64,000 nucleotides of DNA. Source: Agrobacterium larrymoorei (GTDB taxonomy: Bacteria > Pseudomonadota > Alphaproteobacteria > Rhizobiales > Rhizobiaceae). The stretch's first letter is position 1. Each line of letters opens with the position of its first letter. The position numbers and the translations under genes are program-made. Below are positions 33,127 to 41,959 of the stretch, in pieces. The DNA lies in contig NZ_JAUTBL010000002.1 in NCBI RefSeq assembly GCF_030819275.1, positions 1,118,501-1,182,500 of the forward strand. The letters are read 5' to 3'. Under the pieces are notes generated by a model, which saw only the letters and a program-made list of their open reading frames with translations, had not been told where the DNA came from and did not search any database.

Positions 33127-35082
33127 ATGAACTATCGACCCGAAATTGACGGTTTGCGCGCCCTGGGATTACTGGCCGTCATTTTTGCCCATGCCGGATT
33201 TGCCGCCTTTGATGGCGGCTATATCGGTGTTGATATCTTCTTCGTCATCAGCGGCTATCTGATCACCAAGGTAATCCTGCACGAATATGCGGAAGGGCGT
33301 TTTTCGATAGGTCGTTTCTATGCGCGCCGGGTGCGCCGCATTCTTCCTGCACTCTTCTTCGTCCTGCTCTGTACTATACCCTTTGCGTGGATGTGGCTGC
33401 TGCCGGACGCCTATGAGCAGTTTTCCAAGAGCCTGATGGCGGCAACGCTCTCGCTTTCCAACATCTACTTCCTGCGAAATACCGGCTACTTTTCTCCAGA
33501 GACGGCAGAAGTCCCGCTGATCCACACATGGAGCCTCGGTCTTGAGGAGCAGTTCTACCTGCTTTTTCCGCTGCTCTTTCTGTTCCGGCTGAAGGTCAGG
33601 ACGATCTTCTCGGTCGTCCTCGCTCTCGCGCTAGGCAGCCTGTTGTTGAGCGAAGCCGGTGCGCGCTTTTTTCCTGTCGCCAATTACTATCTGTTGCCAA
33701 CACGCGTTTGGGAAATTCTCCTCGGCTCCGTCTGTGCATTCCATGTCTTTGGCAAAGACCGGCGGACAAGCGATGTTATCGCGGCGGCTGGGCTGCTGCT
33801 GGTGATTCTGTCGATCTTTCTGTTCGACTCTTCGCTCAACATTCCCTCGCTGGTGGCTCTGCTCCCGACCGGCGGCACAGCTCTTGTTCTCCTCTTTGCC
33901 TCGCAGACCAGCATTGTTGGACGCATCCTTGCCTTTTCCCCCTTGGTTTGGCTTGGTCGGATCAGTTTCAGTGCCTATCTCTGGCATCAACCCGTCTTTG
34001 CTCTCTGGCGCATCCGCAGCCCCGAACCGCCATCGACGATCGTCATGTGCGGATTAATCGGTCTCGTTCTGCTGCTCTCGGCTTTGAGCTGGTACTTCGT
34101 CGAACAGCCATGTCGCGGGCACCGCGTTCGCTTTGCCAAAATTGCTTGGACGGCTTGCGCACTTGCTGTCGGGCTGGTTGGTTTTGGCGCTTGGGGCGAC
34201 GTGAAAGAGGGGCTGCCATCCAGGCTTCCGAGCAATGTAAGGGAGTTTGTCGGGCGCACCACATGGAACGACAACTGTCTCTTCCAGAAGGAAGACGGGC
34301 TTCCGGCGCTTCCCAGTATGGAATGCATGTTCAATATTAGCAGCGGCCGGACGATTGCGGTCTGGGGCGATTCCATCGGAGCGTCGATTTCTCCGGCCTT
34401 GCAGGAGGAATTCAAGCGCCGGAACATCGGTCTGGTACAACTCACCCATGGCTTCTGCGCACCGATCCTTGGGGTCTCCGTCGCAAGAGACGAGGGTGCT
34501 GCCAATTGCGAGGAATTCAACAGGCGCGCATTGGATTATCTTGCTGCCAGCAATGTCGAAACTGTTATTCTGTCGGCCTCCTGGAGCAGTTTCCTGGCTG
34601 CGCCTTACATGCAGATCGACAGCGTAGAATACCCAAATGAGGCGATCCCGCTTCAAGCCGTTTCGGACAATCTTCGTGAGACGGTTCAGCGGCTGGAGGC
34701 GACCGGCAAACAAGTCGTGGTCATTTATCCGGGCCCGCGCTTCGAAAAGCCGCTGGTGGACGTAATGGCCCTGCGTATGCTGCAAGGCGATCCTGCGCCG
34801 AGCTTTGAGCTTTCGAAAGCAGATCTTGAGGTGAATACCAGTCGCGCCTATCAGGTCCTGAATTCAGGTCTGCCTGAGGACGTCAGCAAGGTGCTGCCGG
34901 AGCAACTTTTCTGCGATCCTACGTCAAAGGGAGGATGCTACTTCGGCTTGGAGGGCGTTGCCTATATTGCCGATCGCGGGCACTATACCAGGGCCGGGGC
35001 CGAACGAATTGCCGCCGCGGTTGCGGATGAGCTTTTCGGTGCTGACGGAATAACGGGATCCATACCCTTGCCGCTCAACTGA
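33127..35082 (+). CDS. membrane acyltransferase with SGNH C-terminal domain (OafA/YrhL-like)
   Basis: This is a predicted O-acyltransferase for a surface polysaccharide or lipid. The N-terminal 360 residues form the acyltransferase 3 domain: YRPEIDGLRALGLLAVIFAHAG (catalytic histidine), FFVISGYLITK and about ten helices. The C-terminal half is an SGNH esterase-like domain with VWGDSIGASI and DRGHYTRAGAERI (Asp-x-x-His). The two-domain layout is that of O-antigen/exopolysaccharide O-acetylases. The start is ATG 33127, with GTG 33118 also possible. It stands alone. Confidence 0.9.
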   Translation: MNYRPEIDGLRALGLLAVIFAHAGFAAFDGGYIGVDIFFVISGYLITKVILHEYAEGRFSIGRFYARRVRRILPALFFVLLCTIPFAWMWLLPDAYEQFSKSLMAATLSLSNIYFLRNTGYFSPETAEVPLIHTWSLGLEEQFYLLFPLLFLFRLKVRTIFSVVLALALGSLLLSEAGARFFPVANYYLLPTRVWEILLGSVCAFHVFGKDRRTSDVIAAAGLLLVILSIFLFDSSLNIPSLVALLPTGGTALVLLFASQTSIVGRILAFSPLVWLGRISFSAYLWHQPVFALWRIRSPEPPSTIVMCGLIGLVLLLSALSWYFVEQPCRGHRVRFAKIAWTACALAVGLVGFGAWGDVKEGLPSRLPSNVREFVGRTTWNDNCLFQKEDGLPALPSMECMFNISSGRTIAVWGDSIGASISPALQEEFKRRNIGLVQLTHGFCAPILGVSVARDEGAANCEEFNRRALDYLAASNVETVILSASWSSFLAAPYMQIDSVEYPNEAIPLQAVSDNLRETVQRLEATGKQVVVIYPGPRFEKPLVDVMALRMLQGDPAPSFELSKADLEVNTSRAYQVLNSGLPEDVSKVLPEQLFCDPTSKGGCYFGLEGVAYIADRGHYTRAGAERIAAAVADELFGADGITGSIPLPLN

Positions 35083-35123
35083 GCATGTCTGGTAAACTGT
35101 GAAGCGGTTCTGCGATACGACAC
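35083..35123. repeat. diverged copy of the GCATGTC...GACA palindromic repeat
   Basis: It reads GCATGTC, then TGTGAAGCGGTTCTGCGA, then GACA, matching the repeat family at 37285 and 50915 but with a weaker closing arm. It begins at the stop of the acyltransferase gene. Confidence 0.5.
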
Positions 35124-35167
35124 TTCGGTTCGCAGTCTCATCACTGCTAAGGGATCAATCCCAATAG

Positions 35168-35196
35168 AAAAAGGCGGAGCCGAGGCCCCGCCTTTT
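35168..35196 (-). terminator. intrinsic terminator of rplM-rpsI
   Basis: On the minus strand AAAAGGCGG pairs with CCGCCTTTT and is followed by a further T-rich stretch, 25 bases past the rpsI stop. It could also work weakly on the plus strand for the acyltransferase gene. Confidence 0.8.
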
Positions 35197-35220
35197 CGAT
35201 ATTGTGTATTCCAGAAGCGA

Positions 35221-35688
35221 TTAGCGCTTGGAGAACTGGAAGCTACGGCGAGCCTTGGCCTTACCGTACTTCTTACGTTCAACAACGCGGCTGTCGCGGG
35301 TCAGGAAGCCACCCTTCTTCAGAACGGAGCGCAGGCCCGGTTCGAAGTAGGTGAGAGCCTTGGACAGGCCGTGACGAACGGCACCGGCCTGACCCGAGAG
35401 ACCACCACCGGCAACAGTTGCAATGATGTCGAACTGACCTGTGCGTGCTGCTGCAACGATCGGCTGCTGCAGGATCATCTGCAGAACCGGACGTGCGAAG
35501 TAGGCAGTGAAGTCACGGCCGTTGATGATGATCTTGCCGGAACCAGCCTTGACCCATACGCGGGCTACGGCGTTCTTGCGCTTGCCGGTCGCGTAGGAGC
35601 GACCGAGAGTGTCAACCTTGCGGACGTGTACGGGAGCCGAAGCTTCCGATGCCGGGGCGAGGTCTTTCAGGGAGGAAAGATCGGCCAT
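35221..35688 (-). CDS. rpsI: 30S ribosomal protein S9
   Basis: This is a small-subunit protein whose C-terminal tail contacts P-site tRNA. The 155 residues include [21 protein letters not shown], the [14 protein letters not shown] helix and the basic end [10 protein letters not shown] that reaches the decoding site. An N-terminal Ala/Ser-rich extension is typical of alphaproteobacteria. It starts 2 bp after rplM in the classic rplM-rpsI operon. Confidence 0.97.
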   Translation of the reverse strand: MADLSSLKDLAPASEASAPVHVRKVDTLGRSYATGKRKNAVARVWVKAGSGKIIINGRDFTAYFARPVLQMILQQPIVAAARTGQFDIIATVAGGGLSGQAGAVRHGLSKALTYFEPGLRSVLKKGGFLTRDSRVVERKKYGKAKARRSFQFSKR

Positions 35689-35690
35689 TA

Positions 35691-36155
35691 TCAGGCGCTC
35701 CTTACGTTCTTCTTGTTCAGCGATGCAACGTCGAGAGCGACAGGCTGCTGTGCTTCGTGCGGGTGGTTCGAACCAGCGTAAACGCGAAGGTTCTTCATCT
35801 GGCGACGACCGAGCGGACCACGCGGGATCATGCGCTCGACGGCCTTTTCAACGACGCGCTCCGGGAAGCGACCTTCGATGATCTGGCGAGCCGTACGCTC
35901 CTTGATGCCACCCGGGTAACCGGTGTGCCAGTAGTACTTCTTGTCGGAATACTTCTTGCCGGTGAAGACAACCTTTTCCGCATTGATGATGATGACATTG
36001 TCGCCGTCATCGACGTGGGGGGTGTAGGTTGCCTTGTGCTTGCCGCGCAGGCGGGTAGCAACGAGGGTGGCGAGACGACCAACAACGAGGCCTTCGGCGT
36101 CGATGATGACCCACTTCTTCTCCACCTCAGCGGGCTTCTGAACGAAAGTAGACAT
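35691..36155 (-). CDS. rplM: 50S ribosomal protein L13
   Basis: This is an early-assembly large-subunit protein. The 154 residues contain [48 protein letters not shown] and [19 protein letters not shown], all diagnostic. The ATG at 36155 gives [15 protein letters not shown]. It is first in the rplM-rpsI operon, with a clear sigma70-type promoter at 36287-36315. Confidence 0.97.
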   Translation of the reverse strand: MSTFVQKPAEVEKKWVIIDAEGLVVGRLATLVATRLRGKHKATYTPHVDDGDNVIIINAEKVVFTGKKYSDKKYYWHTGYPGGIKERTARQIIEGRFPERVVEKAVERMIPRGPLGRRQMKNLRVYAGSNHPHEAQQPVALDVASLNKKNVRSA

Positions 36156-36286
36156 TCTTTTCACTTTCTTTTGGACCCGTCATCCAGCTGTTGCCAGATC
36201 AGATGCGGGCGTTTCTTGTTGCTTGATTTTGGCCGCATTTGCGCGTGCCGGAAGACATGTATTCCATGAGAATTCAGTCTGGCGCG

Positions 36287-36315
36287 CTTATAAGCGGTGC
36301 GCTCCAAACCGTCAA
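36287..36315 (-). promoter_or_regulatory. sigma70-type promoter of rplM-rpsI
   Basis: On the minus strand TTGACG is followed by exactly 17 bases and TATAAG, about 130 bases upstream of rplM. The long leader leaves room for autogenous translational control. Confidence 0.75.
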
Positions 36316-36406
36316 CAGGCGCGAAAACGCAAGCCCCAAAAATACAATAAGAAAATCATATAGTTATCAATGTGGTTTTATAATACCACATAAAATCATG
36401 CCGGTC

Positions 36407-37243
36407 TCAGCCTAACCGCATGATGAGAACGCCCGCTGCGATGATGCCGCCGGCGACGTAGCGCCAGATGCTGGCCTTCTCTTTCAGCAGGAAAACCGAG
36501 ATCAGGATGGCGAAGAGAATGGAGGTTTCACGCAGTGCAGCGACGACCGCCACCGGCGCCTGTGTCATGGCCCACAGCGCAAGTCCGTAGGACAAGATCG
36601 AACCGCCGCCACCGGCAAGCCCCCGCCACCAATGGCGCTTCACATGCTGTACGACCGGGAGATAACCGCGTTGATAGAAGGCATAGGAGAAGAGGAGGAC
36701 GGGCGGGAGGAGGGACATCCACAGCGTATAGGAAATGGCGTTGCCAGACGTGCGCGCACCAACACCATCCACAAAAGTATAGCCTGCGATGACCACGGCA
36801 TTGGCGAGCGCCAGCAGGATGGCCTGTCGACCGCCACGGCGTGCTTCGAATGCGAGGGTTAGGATTCCCCCCGAAATGACAGCGATACCTGCGAAGGCCG
36901 CGGTACTCAGCCTTTCATCGAGAAACAGGCTGCTGCTCGCGGCCACGATCAACGGTGCAACGCCGCGCATGACGGGGTAGACGAGGCCAATATCGCCGAC
37001 AGTGTAGGCTGCTGCGACCAGCCGGAAATAGGCGAACTGCAGGAAGGCTGACGCGAAAAGAAAGGGCAGGGCGACAAGCCCGGGAAGGGGTAGGAACGGC
37101 AGGAAGGGAACACAACAGATGGCTGCACCCGCAGCAATCAACGACGCATCCAGCGCTTTATCCGATCCGGATTTGACAAGGGCGTTCCACGAGGCATGCA
37201 GCAGGGCGCCCAGAAGAACGAGCAGCAGGACATTAAGGGACAC
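36407..37243 (-). CDS. EamA/DMT family transporter
   Basis: This is an inner-membrane drug/metabolite transporter of about 278 residues with ten predicted helices in two EamA repeats. The opening NVLLLVLLGALLHASWNALVK and the later LLKEKASIWRYVAGGIIAAGVLIM match the repeats. The substrate is unknown. The GTG at 37243 is the usual family start; the frame extends 11 codons further. The 3' end faces the rplM promoter region. Confidence 0.82.
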   Translation of the reverse strand: MSLNVLLLVLLGALLHASWNALVKSGSDKALDASLIAAGAAICCVPFLPFLPLPGLVALPFLFASAFLQFAYFRLVAAAYTVGDIGLVYPVMRGVAPLIVAASSSLFLDERLSTAAFAGIAVISGGILTLAFEARRGGRQAILLALANAVVIAGYTFVDGVGARTSGNAISYTLWMSLLPPVLLFSYAFYQRGYLPVVQHVKRHWWRGLAGGGGSILSYGLALWAMTQAPVAVVAALRETSILFAILISVFLLKEKASIWRYVAGGIIAAGVLIMRLG

Positions 37244-37284
37244 GAGCGACTCACAAAGCGGCTGGATAAAATGCAAGTCTAAAG

Positions 37285-37440
37285 CATGTCACGCAAAAGT
37301 GTGCAGCGGTTTTGCGATCATGACATGCGAAGGGAAGGGTCATGTCACGCAAAAGTGTGCAGCGGTTTTGCGATCATGACATGCGAAGGGAAAGGGCATG
37401 TCACGCAAAAGTGTCGAGGGGCGGCGGCCAGGACATGCGT
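37285..37440. repeat. tandem copies of a 56-bp palindromic repeat
   Basis: Two near-perfect copies start at 37285 and 37341 (period 56). A third, starting at 37397, keeps the ends but has a different middle. Each unit has nested arms GCATGTC/GACATGC and GCAAAA/TTTTGC around AGCGG. The pattern matches dispersed Rhizobiaceae intergenic palindromes. There are no unique spacers, so this is not CRISPR. Open frames through it only translate the repeat. Confidence 0.75.
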
Positions 37441-37747
37441 CAGGAAGACAGCTTGCTGTATCGTCCACAGCGCTATGATCATCACGCACCGGTGGTGCCG
37501 ATTGAAGCCAAGTGCGGGGAGAGACGGAACATCCCATCGTCCTTATCTATTGCGCGATACGAATTGCAGTGATCTGATTTTGATCAATCTCCGCCGACGT
37601 AGGAGACCTCAATAATTGCAATCTGTGGATGTTTATCGCGCTAGATATCCTCGCGAGAAAATGCCGATTTTCCTAAAAATCCTACTTTTGTTGAAGCGCA
37701 AACGTTTCAGATTAGGATTTGTTATAAACACGACGTAAATTGCCAAT
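37441..37747. other. AT-richer intergenic stretch without a gene
   Basis: Base composition shifts towards A+T after the repeats. I see no start with a ribosome-binding site leading into a protein-like frame. It probably contains the promoter region for whatever the operator-like palindrome at 37748 controls. Confidence 0.5.
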
Positions 37748-37765
37748 GTAACTATAAGTAGTTAC
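37748..37765. promoter_or_regulatory. perfect 7-bp-arm inverted repeat, operator-like
   Basis: GTAACTA-TAAG-TAGTTAC is a perfect 18-base inverted repeat in an AT-rich gap, 183 bp before the CoA-binding protein gene. Short symmetrical sites of this kind commonly bind dimeric regulators; the protein is unknown. Confidence 0.45.
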
Positions 37766-37844
37766 TAAAGTGATGGTGAACGAAGTTCGAACAAAGGCGG
37801 TACGATCAGGCATTTACTTTGTTGCCGCTTAAAAGGGCATTGGG

Positions 37845-37870
37845 TGATGCAAATTTACGCATCCTTTTTT
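37845..37870 (+). terminator. weak terminator-like hairpin in the leader
   Basis: GATGC pairs with GCATC over an 8-base loop, with a C and six Ts after the stem. It lies about 80 bases before the CoA-binding protein start and could end a short leader transcript. Confidence 0.35.
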
Positions 37871-37947
37871 GCGGCCAGGAATTGACCCTTTTGTCCATTA
37901 CAATTCGAGTTATGGCTGGATCAGCCGCTAAAAGGAGGACGACAATC

Positions 37948-38382
37948 ATGGATCATGACAATTACGCCGATGAGGACATCCGTCGCATTTTGACTGATAC
38001 GAAAACCATCGCGCTGGTCGGCGCTTCGCCGAATTCCGCACGCCCCAGCCACGGCGTCATGTCGTTTCTTCTTTCGAAGGGTTACAAGGTTTTCCCGGTC
38101 AATCCGGGCCAGGAGGGTAAGGACATCCTTGGGCAAAAGGTCTATGCCAAGCTTGCCGATATTCCTGAGCCGGTAGACATGGTCGATGTTTTTCGCGCAT
38201 CGGAATATCTGTCCAGCGTCATGGAAGAGGTGATCCACATGTCGCCGCGCCCGAAGGTTGTCTGGGCGCAACTGGGCGTGAAAGATCATGACGCGGCGGC
38301 AAAGGGGGAGCATTACGGCGTGGAAGTGATCATGGATCGCTGCCCGGCCATTGAGCATCCTCGTCTCAATATCGAACGATAG
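37948..38382 (+). CDS. CoA-binding domain protein (YccU-like)
   Basis: This 144-residue Rossmann-fold protein has a CoA-binding type nucleotide loop (KTIALVGASPNSARPSHGVM) and the family blocks KVFPVNPGQEGKDILGQKVY and VDMVDVFRASEYL. Such stand-alone proteins bind CoA or a related nucleotide; the role is unclear. The ATG at 37948 has AAAGGAGGA about 9 bases upstream. It precedes metY by 83 bp and may be co-transcribed with it. Confidence 0.85.
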   Translation: MDHDNYADEDIRRILTDTKTIALVGASPNSARPSHGVMSFLLSKGYKVFPVNPGQEGKDILGQKVYAKLADIPEPVDMVDVFRASEYLSSVMEEVIHMSPRPKVVWAQLGVKDHDAAAKGEHYGVEVIMDRCPAIEHPRLNIER

Positions 38383-38386
38383 TTAG

Positions 38387-38403
38387 GATAAGTCGCACTT
38401 ATC
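38387..38403. promoter_or_regulatory. short perfect inverted repeat before metY
   Basis: GATAAGT-CGC-ACTTATC is a perfect 7-bp-arm hairpin, 63 bp upstream of the metY start. It may be an operator or a weak RNA hairpin. I checked for a SAM-II or SAM/SAH riboswitch pattern and did not see one. Confidence 0.35.
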
Positions 38404-38465
38404 ATTCGCCCTCGAAGCGATATGATCCTCTGTGCTCGTTTAAAAAAAACAGTCGGAGGGACACC

Positions 38466-39749
38466 ATGTCAGACCATACGCCGGGCTTTTCCACCCTTGC
38501 CATTCACGCCGGTGCGCAGCCAGACCCGACCACTGGTGCGCGCGCCACGCCGATCTACCAGACGACCGCTTACGCGTTCCGTGATTCCGACCATGCGGCA
38601 GCGCTTTTCGGGCTGAAGGAATTCGGCAATATTTACACACGCATCATGAACCCAACGCAGGCGGTTCTGGAGGAGCGCGTTGCCGCCCTTGAGGGCGGAA
38701 CCGCGGCGCTCGCCGTGGCGTCGGGTCACGCAGCACAGTTGCTGGTCTTTCACACGCTTCTGCAATCCGGAGACAACTTCGTGGCCGCCCGCCAGCTTTA
38801 TGGCGGCTCGATCAACCAGTTCGGCCACTCCTTCCAGAACTTCGGCTGGCAGGTGCGCTGGGCGGATGCCGCCGATCCTGCGAACTTCGAAGCCCAGATC
38901 GACGAGCGGACGAAGGCAATCTTCATCGAAAGCCTCGCCAATCCGGGCGGCACATTTGTCGATATCGCGGCCATTGCAGAGGTAGCGCATAAGCATGGCT
39001 TACCGCTGATCGTCGACAATACGATGGCGAGCCCATACCTCATCCGGCCGATCGAACACGGTGCCGATATCGTCGTTCATTCGCTGACGAAGTTTCTCGG
39101 CGGCCATGGCAATTCCATGGGTGGCATCATCGTCGATGGTGGCACGTTCGACTGGTCCGCGTCGGACAAGTTTCCGGCCCTGTCGCAACCACGCCCGGAA
39201 TATTCGGGCGTCGTCCTGCACCAGACCTTCGGCAACTTCGCCTTTGCCATTGCCACACGCGTTCTTGGGCTTCGCGATCTTGGCCCTTCGATTTCTCCCT
39301 TCAATGCCTTTTTGATCCTCACCGGCATCGAAACGCTGCCGCTGCGCGTCCAGCGCCATTCCGACAATGCGCTTGCGGTTGCCAGATGGCTGAAGGCACA
39401 TTCGAAGATCGGTTGGGTGCATTATGCCGGGCTGGAAGAGAGCGATAATCACGCTTTGCAACAACGCTACTCGCCAAAAGGGGCTGGGTCCGTCTTCACC
39501 TTCGGCGTGAAAGGTGGCTACCAAGCGGGGAAATCGCTGGTGGAAGGATTGCAGCTCTTCTCGCATCTTGCCAATATCGGCGACACCCGCTCTCTCGTCA
39601 TCCATCCTGCATCCACCACGCATGCTCAGCTGACGCCCGAGCAGCAGGTTGCCGCAGGTGCCGGTCCAGACGTGGTGCGTCTCTCTATCGGCATCGAGGA
39701 TGTGAAGGACATCATCGCCGATCTGGAGCAGTCGCTGGCAAAAATCTGA
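38466..39749 (+). CDS. metY: O-acetylhomoserine sulfhydrylase
   Basis: This PLP enzyme makes homocysteine from O-acetylhomoserine and sulfide (direct sulfhydrylation), feeding methionine synthesis. The 427 residues match the OAH sulfhydrylase class. The Schiff-base lysine is Lys209 in HSLTKFLGGHGNS. Other landmarks are NIYTRIMNPTQAVLEERVAALEGG-type GNIYTRIMNPTQAV and HPASTTHAQLTPEQQ near the C-terminus. GGAGGG precedes the ATG. A cupin gene follows 48 bp downstream. Confidence 0.92.
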   Translation: MSDHTPGFSTLAIHAGAQPDPTTGARATPIYQTTAYAFRDSDHAAALFGLKEFGNIYTRIMNPTQAVLEERVAALEGGTAALAVASGHAAQLLVFHTLLQSGDNFVAARQLYGGSINQFGHSFQNFGWQVRWADAADPANFEAQIDERTKAIFIESLANPGGTFVDIAAIAEVAHKHGLPLIVDNTMASPYLIRPIEHGADIVVHSLTKFLGGHGNSMGGIIVDGGTFDWSASDKFPALSQPRPEYSGVVLHQTFGNFAFAIATRVLGLRDLGPSISPFNAFLILTGIETLPLRVQRHSDNALAVARWLKAHSKIGWVHYAGLEESDNHALQQRYSPKGAGSVFTFGVKGGYQAGKSLVEGLQLFSHLANIGDTRSLVIHPASTTHAQLTPEQQVAAGAGPDVVRLSIGIEDVKDIIADLEQSLAKI

Positions 39750-39797
39750 CGAGTCAAAGTAGCTGAGAAGCAACAATCTGAAAGGATAAGATCGCCG

Positions 39798-40154
39798 ATG
39801 GCCCTCACACTCAATTTCCAGCCGGACGGCGATCTTTCCAACATCCAGCCGGAGGAGGGTGCTCCGGCGCCAGACCGGCTGATTGCGGGTGATCCGAAAT
39901 TCACCAGTTGGAACCTGGAGGAGGCCGAGGGTGGCATCTATGCAGGCATCTGGCAGGCGACACCCGGCAAGTGGCGGGTGGAATATGACGAATGGGAGTA
40001 CTTCAATATTCTCGAGGGCCACTCGATTTTGACGGAAGACGGAGGACAACCTGTTCATCTGAAAGCGGGCGATCGGCAGATTATCCGTCCTGGCTTCAAA
40101 GGCACTTGGGAAGTCGTGGAGACGACGCGAAAGGATTATGTGGTCCGGCTATAG
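39798..40154 (+). CDS. cupin domain protein
   Basis: This 118-residue protein has a single cupin barrel of the DUF861 type: KWRVEYDEWEYFNILEGHSIL and HLKAGDRQIIRPGFKGTWEV. It has few histidines in the canonical metal positions, so metal binding is uncertain. These small cupins often bind ureidoglycolate-like or unknown ligands. It follows metY in the same direction after 48 bp, with AAGGATAAG upstream, so co-transcription is plausible. Confidence 0.8.
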   Translation: MALTLNFQPDGDLSNIQPEEGAPAPDRLIAGDPKFTSWNLEEAEGGIYAGIWQATPGKWRVEYDEWEYFNILEGHSILTEDGGQPVHLKAGDRQIIRPGFKGTWEVVETTRKDYVVRL

Positions 40155-40190
40155 ATTAGCCACGGCCACAAGCATCGTCTCCCTTGCTCG

Positions 40191-40853
40191 TTACGAGATC
40201 GACTTGCTGAGCGCGGCGGCGGCGGCTTCATGCTCTGTGGCCATTGTGGCGTCCTCCGCGTTTACTGTCTGCACGCTCCGACGAGCGCCGATGCGACCCA
40301 TGTAGCGCTGAAAAGCTGGGCGGGCTTCCACAAGGCCGAACATCGTCGTCCAGGTAAGCGCTATCCCCCACAGAAGATCGGCAGCCGTGAATCGTTCGCC
40401 AAGCAGATAGGGTTCCTTCTCCAGCTGCGCTTCCAGCATGTCGATCAGCAAGTCGTAACTCGCATAAGGCGTTTCATTCAGAGAGCCCGGTGTGTATTTC
40501 ATGTAGCGGTCATAGATGGCTGGCTCAAAGCAGCTGCCATAGATGAACAGCCAACGGACGTAGGCGCCACGATCCGGGTCAGTCAGGGCCGGGGCAATAC
40601 CGGCCTGCGGGAAAAGGTCTGCGAGGTAGAGATAAATCGCACCCTGTTCTGTGATCAGCGTATCGCCGGCGCGCACCGCCGGCACCTTGCCGAGCGGGTT
40701 GATGGTCAAATATTCCGGCCGTCTTTGTTCGCCTGCCTTCATGTTCAGGACGTGCAGCTCATAAGGCACGTTCAACTCTTCCAGCAAGATGCGGGCGCCG
40801 GTGGCACGTGTCTGCGGTGAATAGAAGAGTGTGATTTCGTGGTTTGTCGTCAT
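40191..40853 (-). CDS. glutathione S-transferase family protein
   Basis: This 220-residue protein has a thioredoxin-like N-terminal domain (ITLFYSPQTRATGARILLEEL, then NPLGKVPAVRAGDTLITEQGAI with the glutathione-binding proline) and an all-helical C-terminal domain (YLLGERFTAADLLWG). The substrate is unknown. It is divergent from a WYL regulator gene with about 120 bp between, which suggests regulation by that protein. Confidence 0.87.
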   Translation of the reverse strand: MTTNHEITLFYSPQTRATGARILLEELNVPYELHVLNMKAGEQRRPEYLTINPLGKVPAVRAGDTLITEQGAIYLYLADLFPQAGIAPALTDPDRGAYVRWLFIYGSCFEPAIYDRYMKYTPGSLNETPYASYDLLIDMLEAQLEKEPYLLGERFTAADLLWGIALTWTTMFGLVEARPAFQRYMGRIGARRSVQTVNAEDATMATEHEAAAAALSKSIS

Positions 40854-40972
40854 CTGTCGTCTCCCGTGCTGATTAATCTCGCGATTTCGCGATGACGAGA
40901 GATTGCGCTTCCATACCTGTCAGATCATGTCAGGTTGGTTTAGCAATAGATCGAGAAACAGGAATTTCTTCG

Positions 40973-41959
40973 ATGCGTGCGAGCCGGCTGATCAACATCC
41001 TCACCACTCTTCAGGCGAAGGGGTTGGTGACGGCTGAGGCGTTGGCTGAGGAGAATGATGTCTCGGTACGAACGATCTATCGGGACATCGATGCGCTTTC
41101 GCTCTCAGGCGTGCCAGTCTACAGTGAGCGAGGCTCAGATGGCGGATATCGTCTTCTTGACGGTTACCGCGTGCGCCTCAATGGGCTGACACCTTCCGAG
41201 GCGGAGGCCATGTTTCTGTCGGGTATTCCGGGCGCTGCCGCTGATCTCGGCTTGGGAGCGCTCATGGCTGGAGCACAGAAGAAACTCACCGCCGCCTTGC
41301 CGGAGGATTTGCGCGAAAGTGCGCGACGCTTGCAGACGAAATTCTATCTCGACGCGCCGACTTGGCTCGCCGAAGGAGAGCAGCCGCATTATTTGCAAGC
41401 CATCGCCGGTGCCGTCTGGAGTTCCAAGCGCATCCGCATCCGTTATCGATCATGGACAGGCGAAAAGACCCGGGTCGCAGAACCGCTAGGGATCGTCATG
41501 AAGGGCGGCGCCTGGTACGTGGTCGCGCGTGTTGACAACACGAACCGCACGTATCGTATATCTCGCGTCCTCGACCTCATCGTTACCGACGAAGGTTTTG
41601 ACTGGCCGAGGGGCTTCGACCTGGCCGCCTACTGGAACGAGAACACGAGAAGGCTCGAGCTCGATCTTTATCCGCACTGGGCGACGATACGAATTTCACC
41701 CTATGGATTGAAAGAACTCGAGCATACCGCGCCACCTTACGTCCGCGCCAATTTCAGTTTCGTCGGGGAGGCCGACGAGGCCGGGTGGCAAACAGTGCGG
41801 CTGCCCGTAGCGCAGACGCGCATGGCGGTTCATGAAATGTTGAAACTGGGGCCAGAGGTCGAGGTCATCGACCCGCCGGAATTGCGAAGGTCCATGCGTC
41901 ACGCGATCGAAACGCTGATGAGCCGCTACGCGCAGGGAGCAGACGACGTCACCACGTGA
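40973..41959 (+). CDS. YafY-type WYL-domain transcriptional regulator
   Basis: This 328-residue regulator has a DeoR-like winged helix (RLINILTTLQAKGLVTAEALAEENDVSVRTIYRDIDAL), followed by a WYL ligand-binding domain (GIVMKGGAWYVVARVDNTNRTYRISRV). WYL proteins respond to nucleic-acid or small-molecule ligands; the ligand here is unknown. The ATG at 40973 has AGGA 9 bases upstream. Divergent GST and overlapping P450 genes (11 bp at the 3' end) make it a candidate controller of a small detoxification block. Confidence 0.88.
   Translation: MRASRLINILTTLQAKGLVTAEALAEENDVSVRTIYRDIDALSLSGVPVYSERGSDGGYRLLDGYRVRLNGLTPSEAEAMFLSGIPGAAADLGLGALMAGAQKKLTAALPEDLRESARRLQTKFYLDAPTWLAEGEQPHYLQAIAGAVWSSKRIRIRYRSWTGEKTRVAEPLGIVMKGGAWYVVARVDNTNRTYRISRVLDLIVTDEGFDWPRGFDLAAYWNENTRRLELDLYPHWATIRISPYGLKELEHTAPPYVRANFSFVGEADEAGWQTVRLPVAQTRMAVHEMLKLGPEVEVIDPPELRRSMRHAIETLMSRYAQGADDVTT

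Noticed and set aside
37285..37440. CRISPR-like array
   Set aside because: Repeats are long, palindromic and contiguous with no distinct spacers and no cas genes in the window.
38383..38465. SAM riboswitch upstream of metY
   Set aside because: The leader is short and lacks the conserved blocks of SAM-I, SAM-II or SAM/SAH elements.
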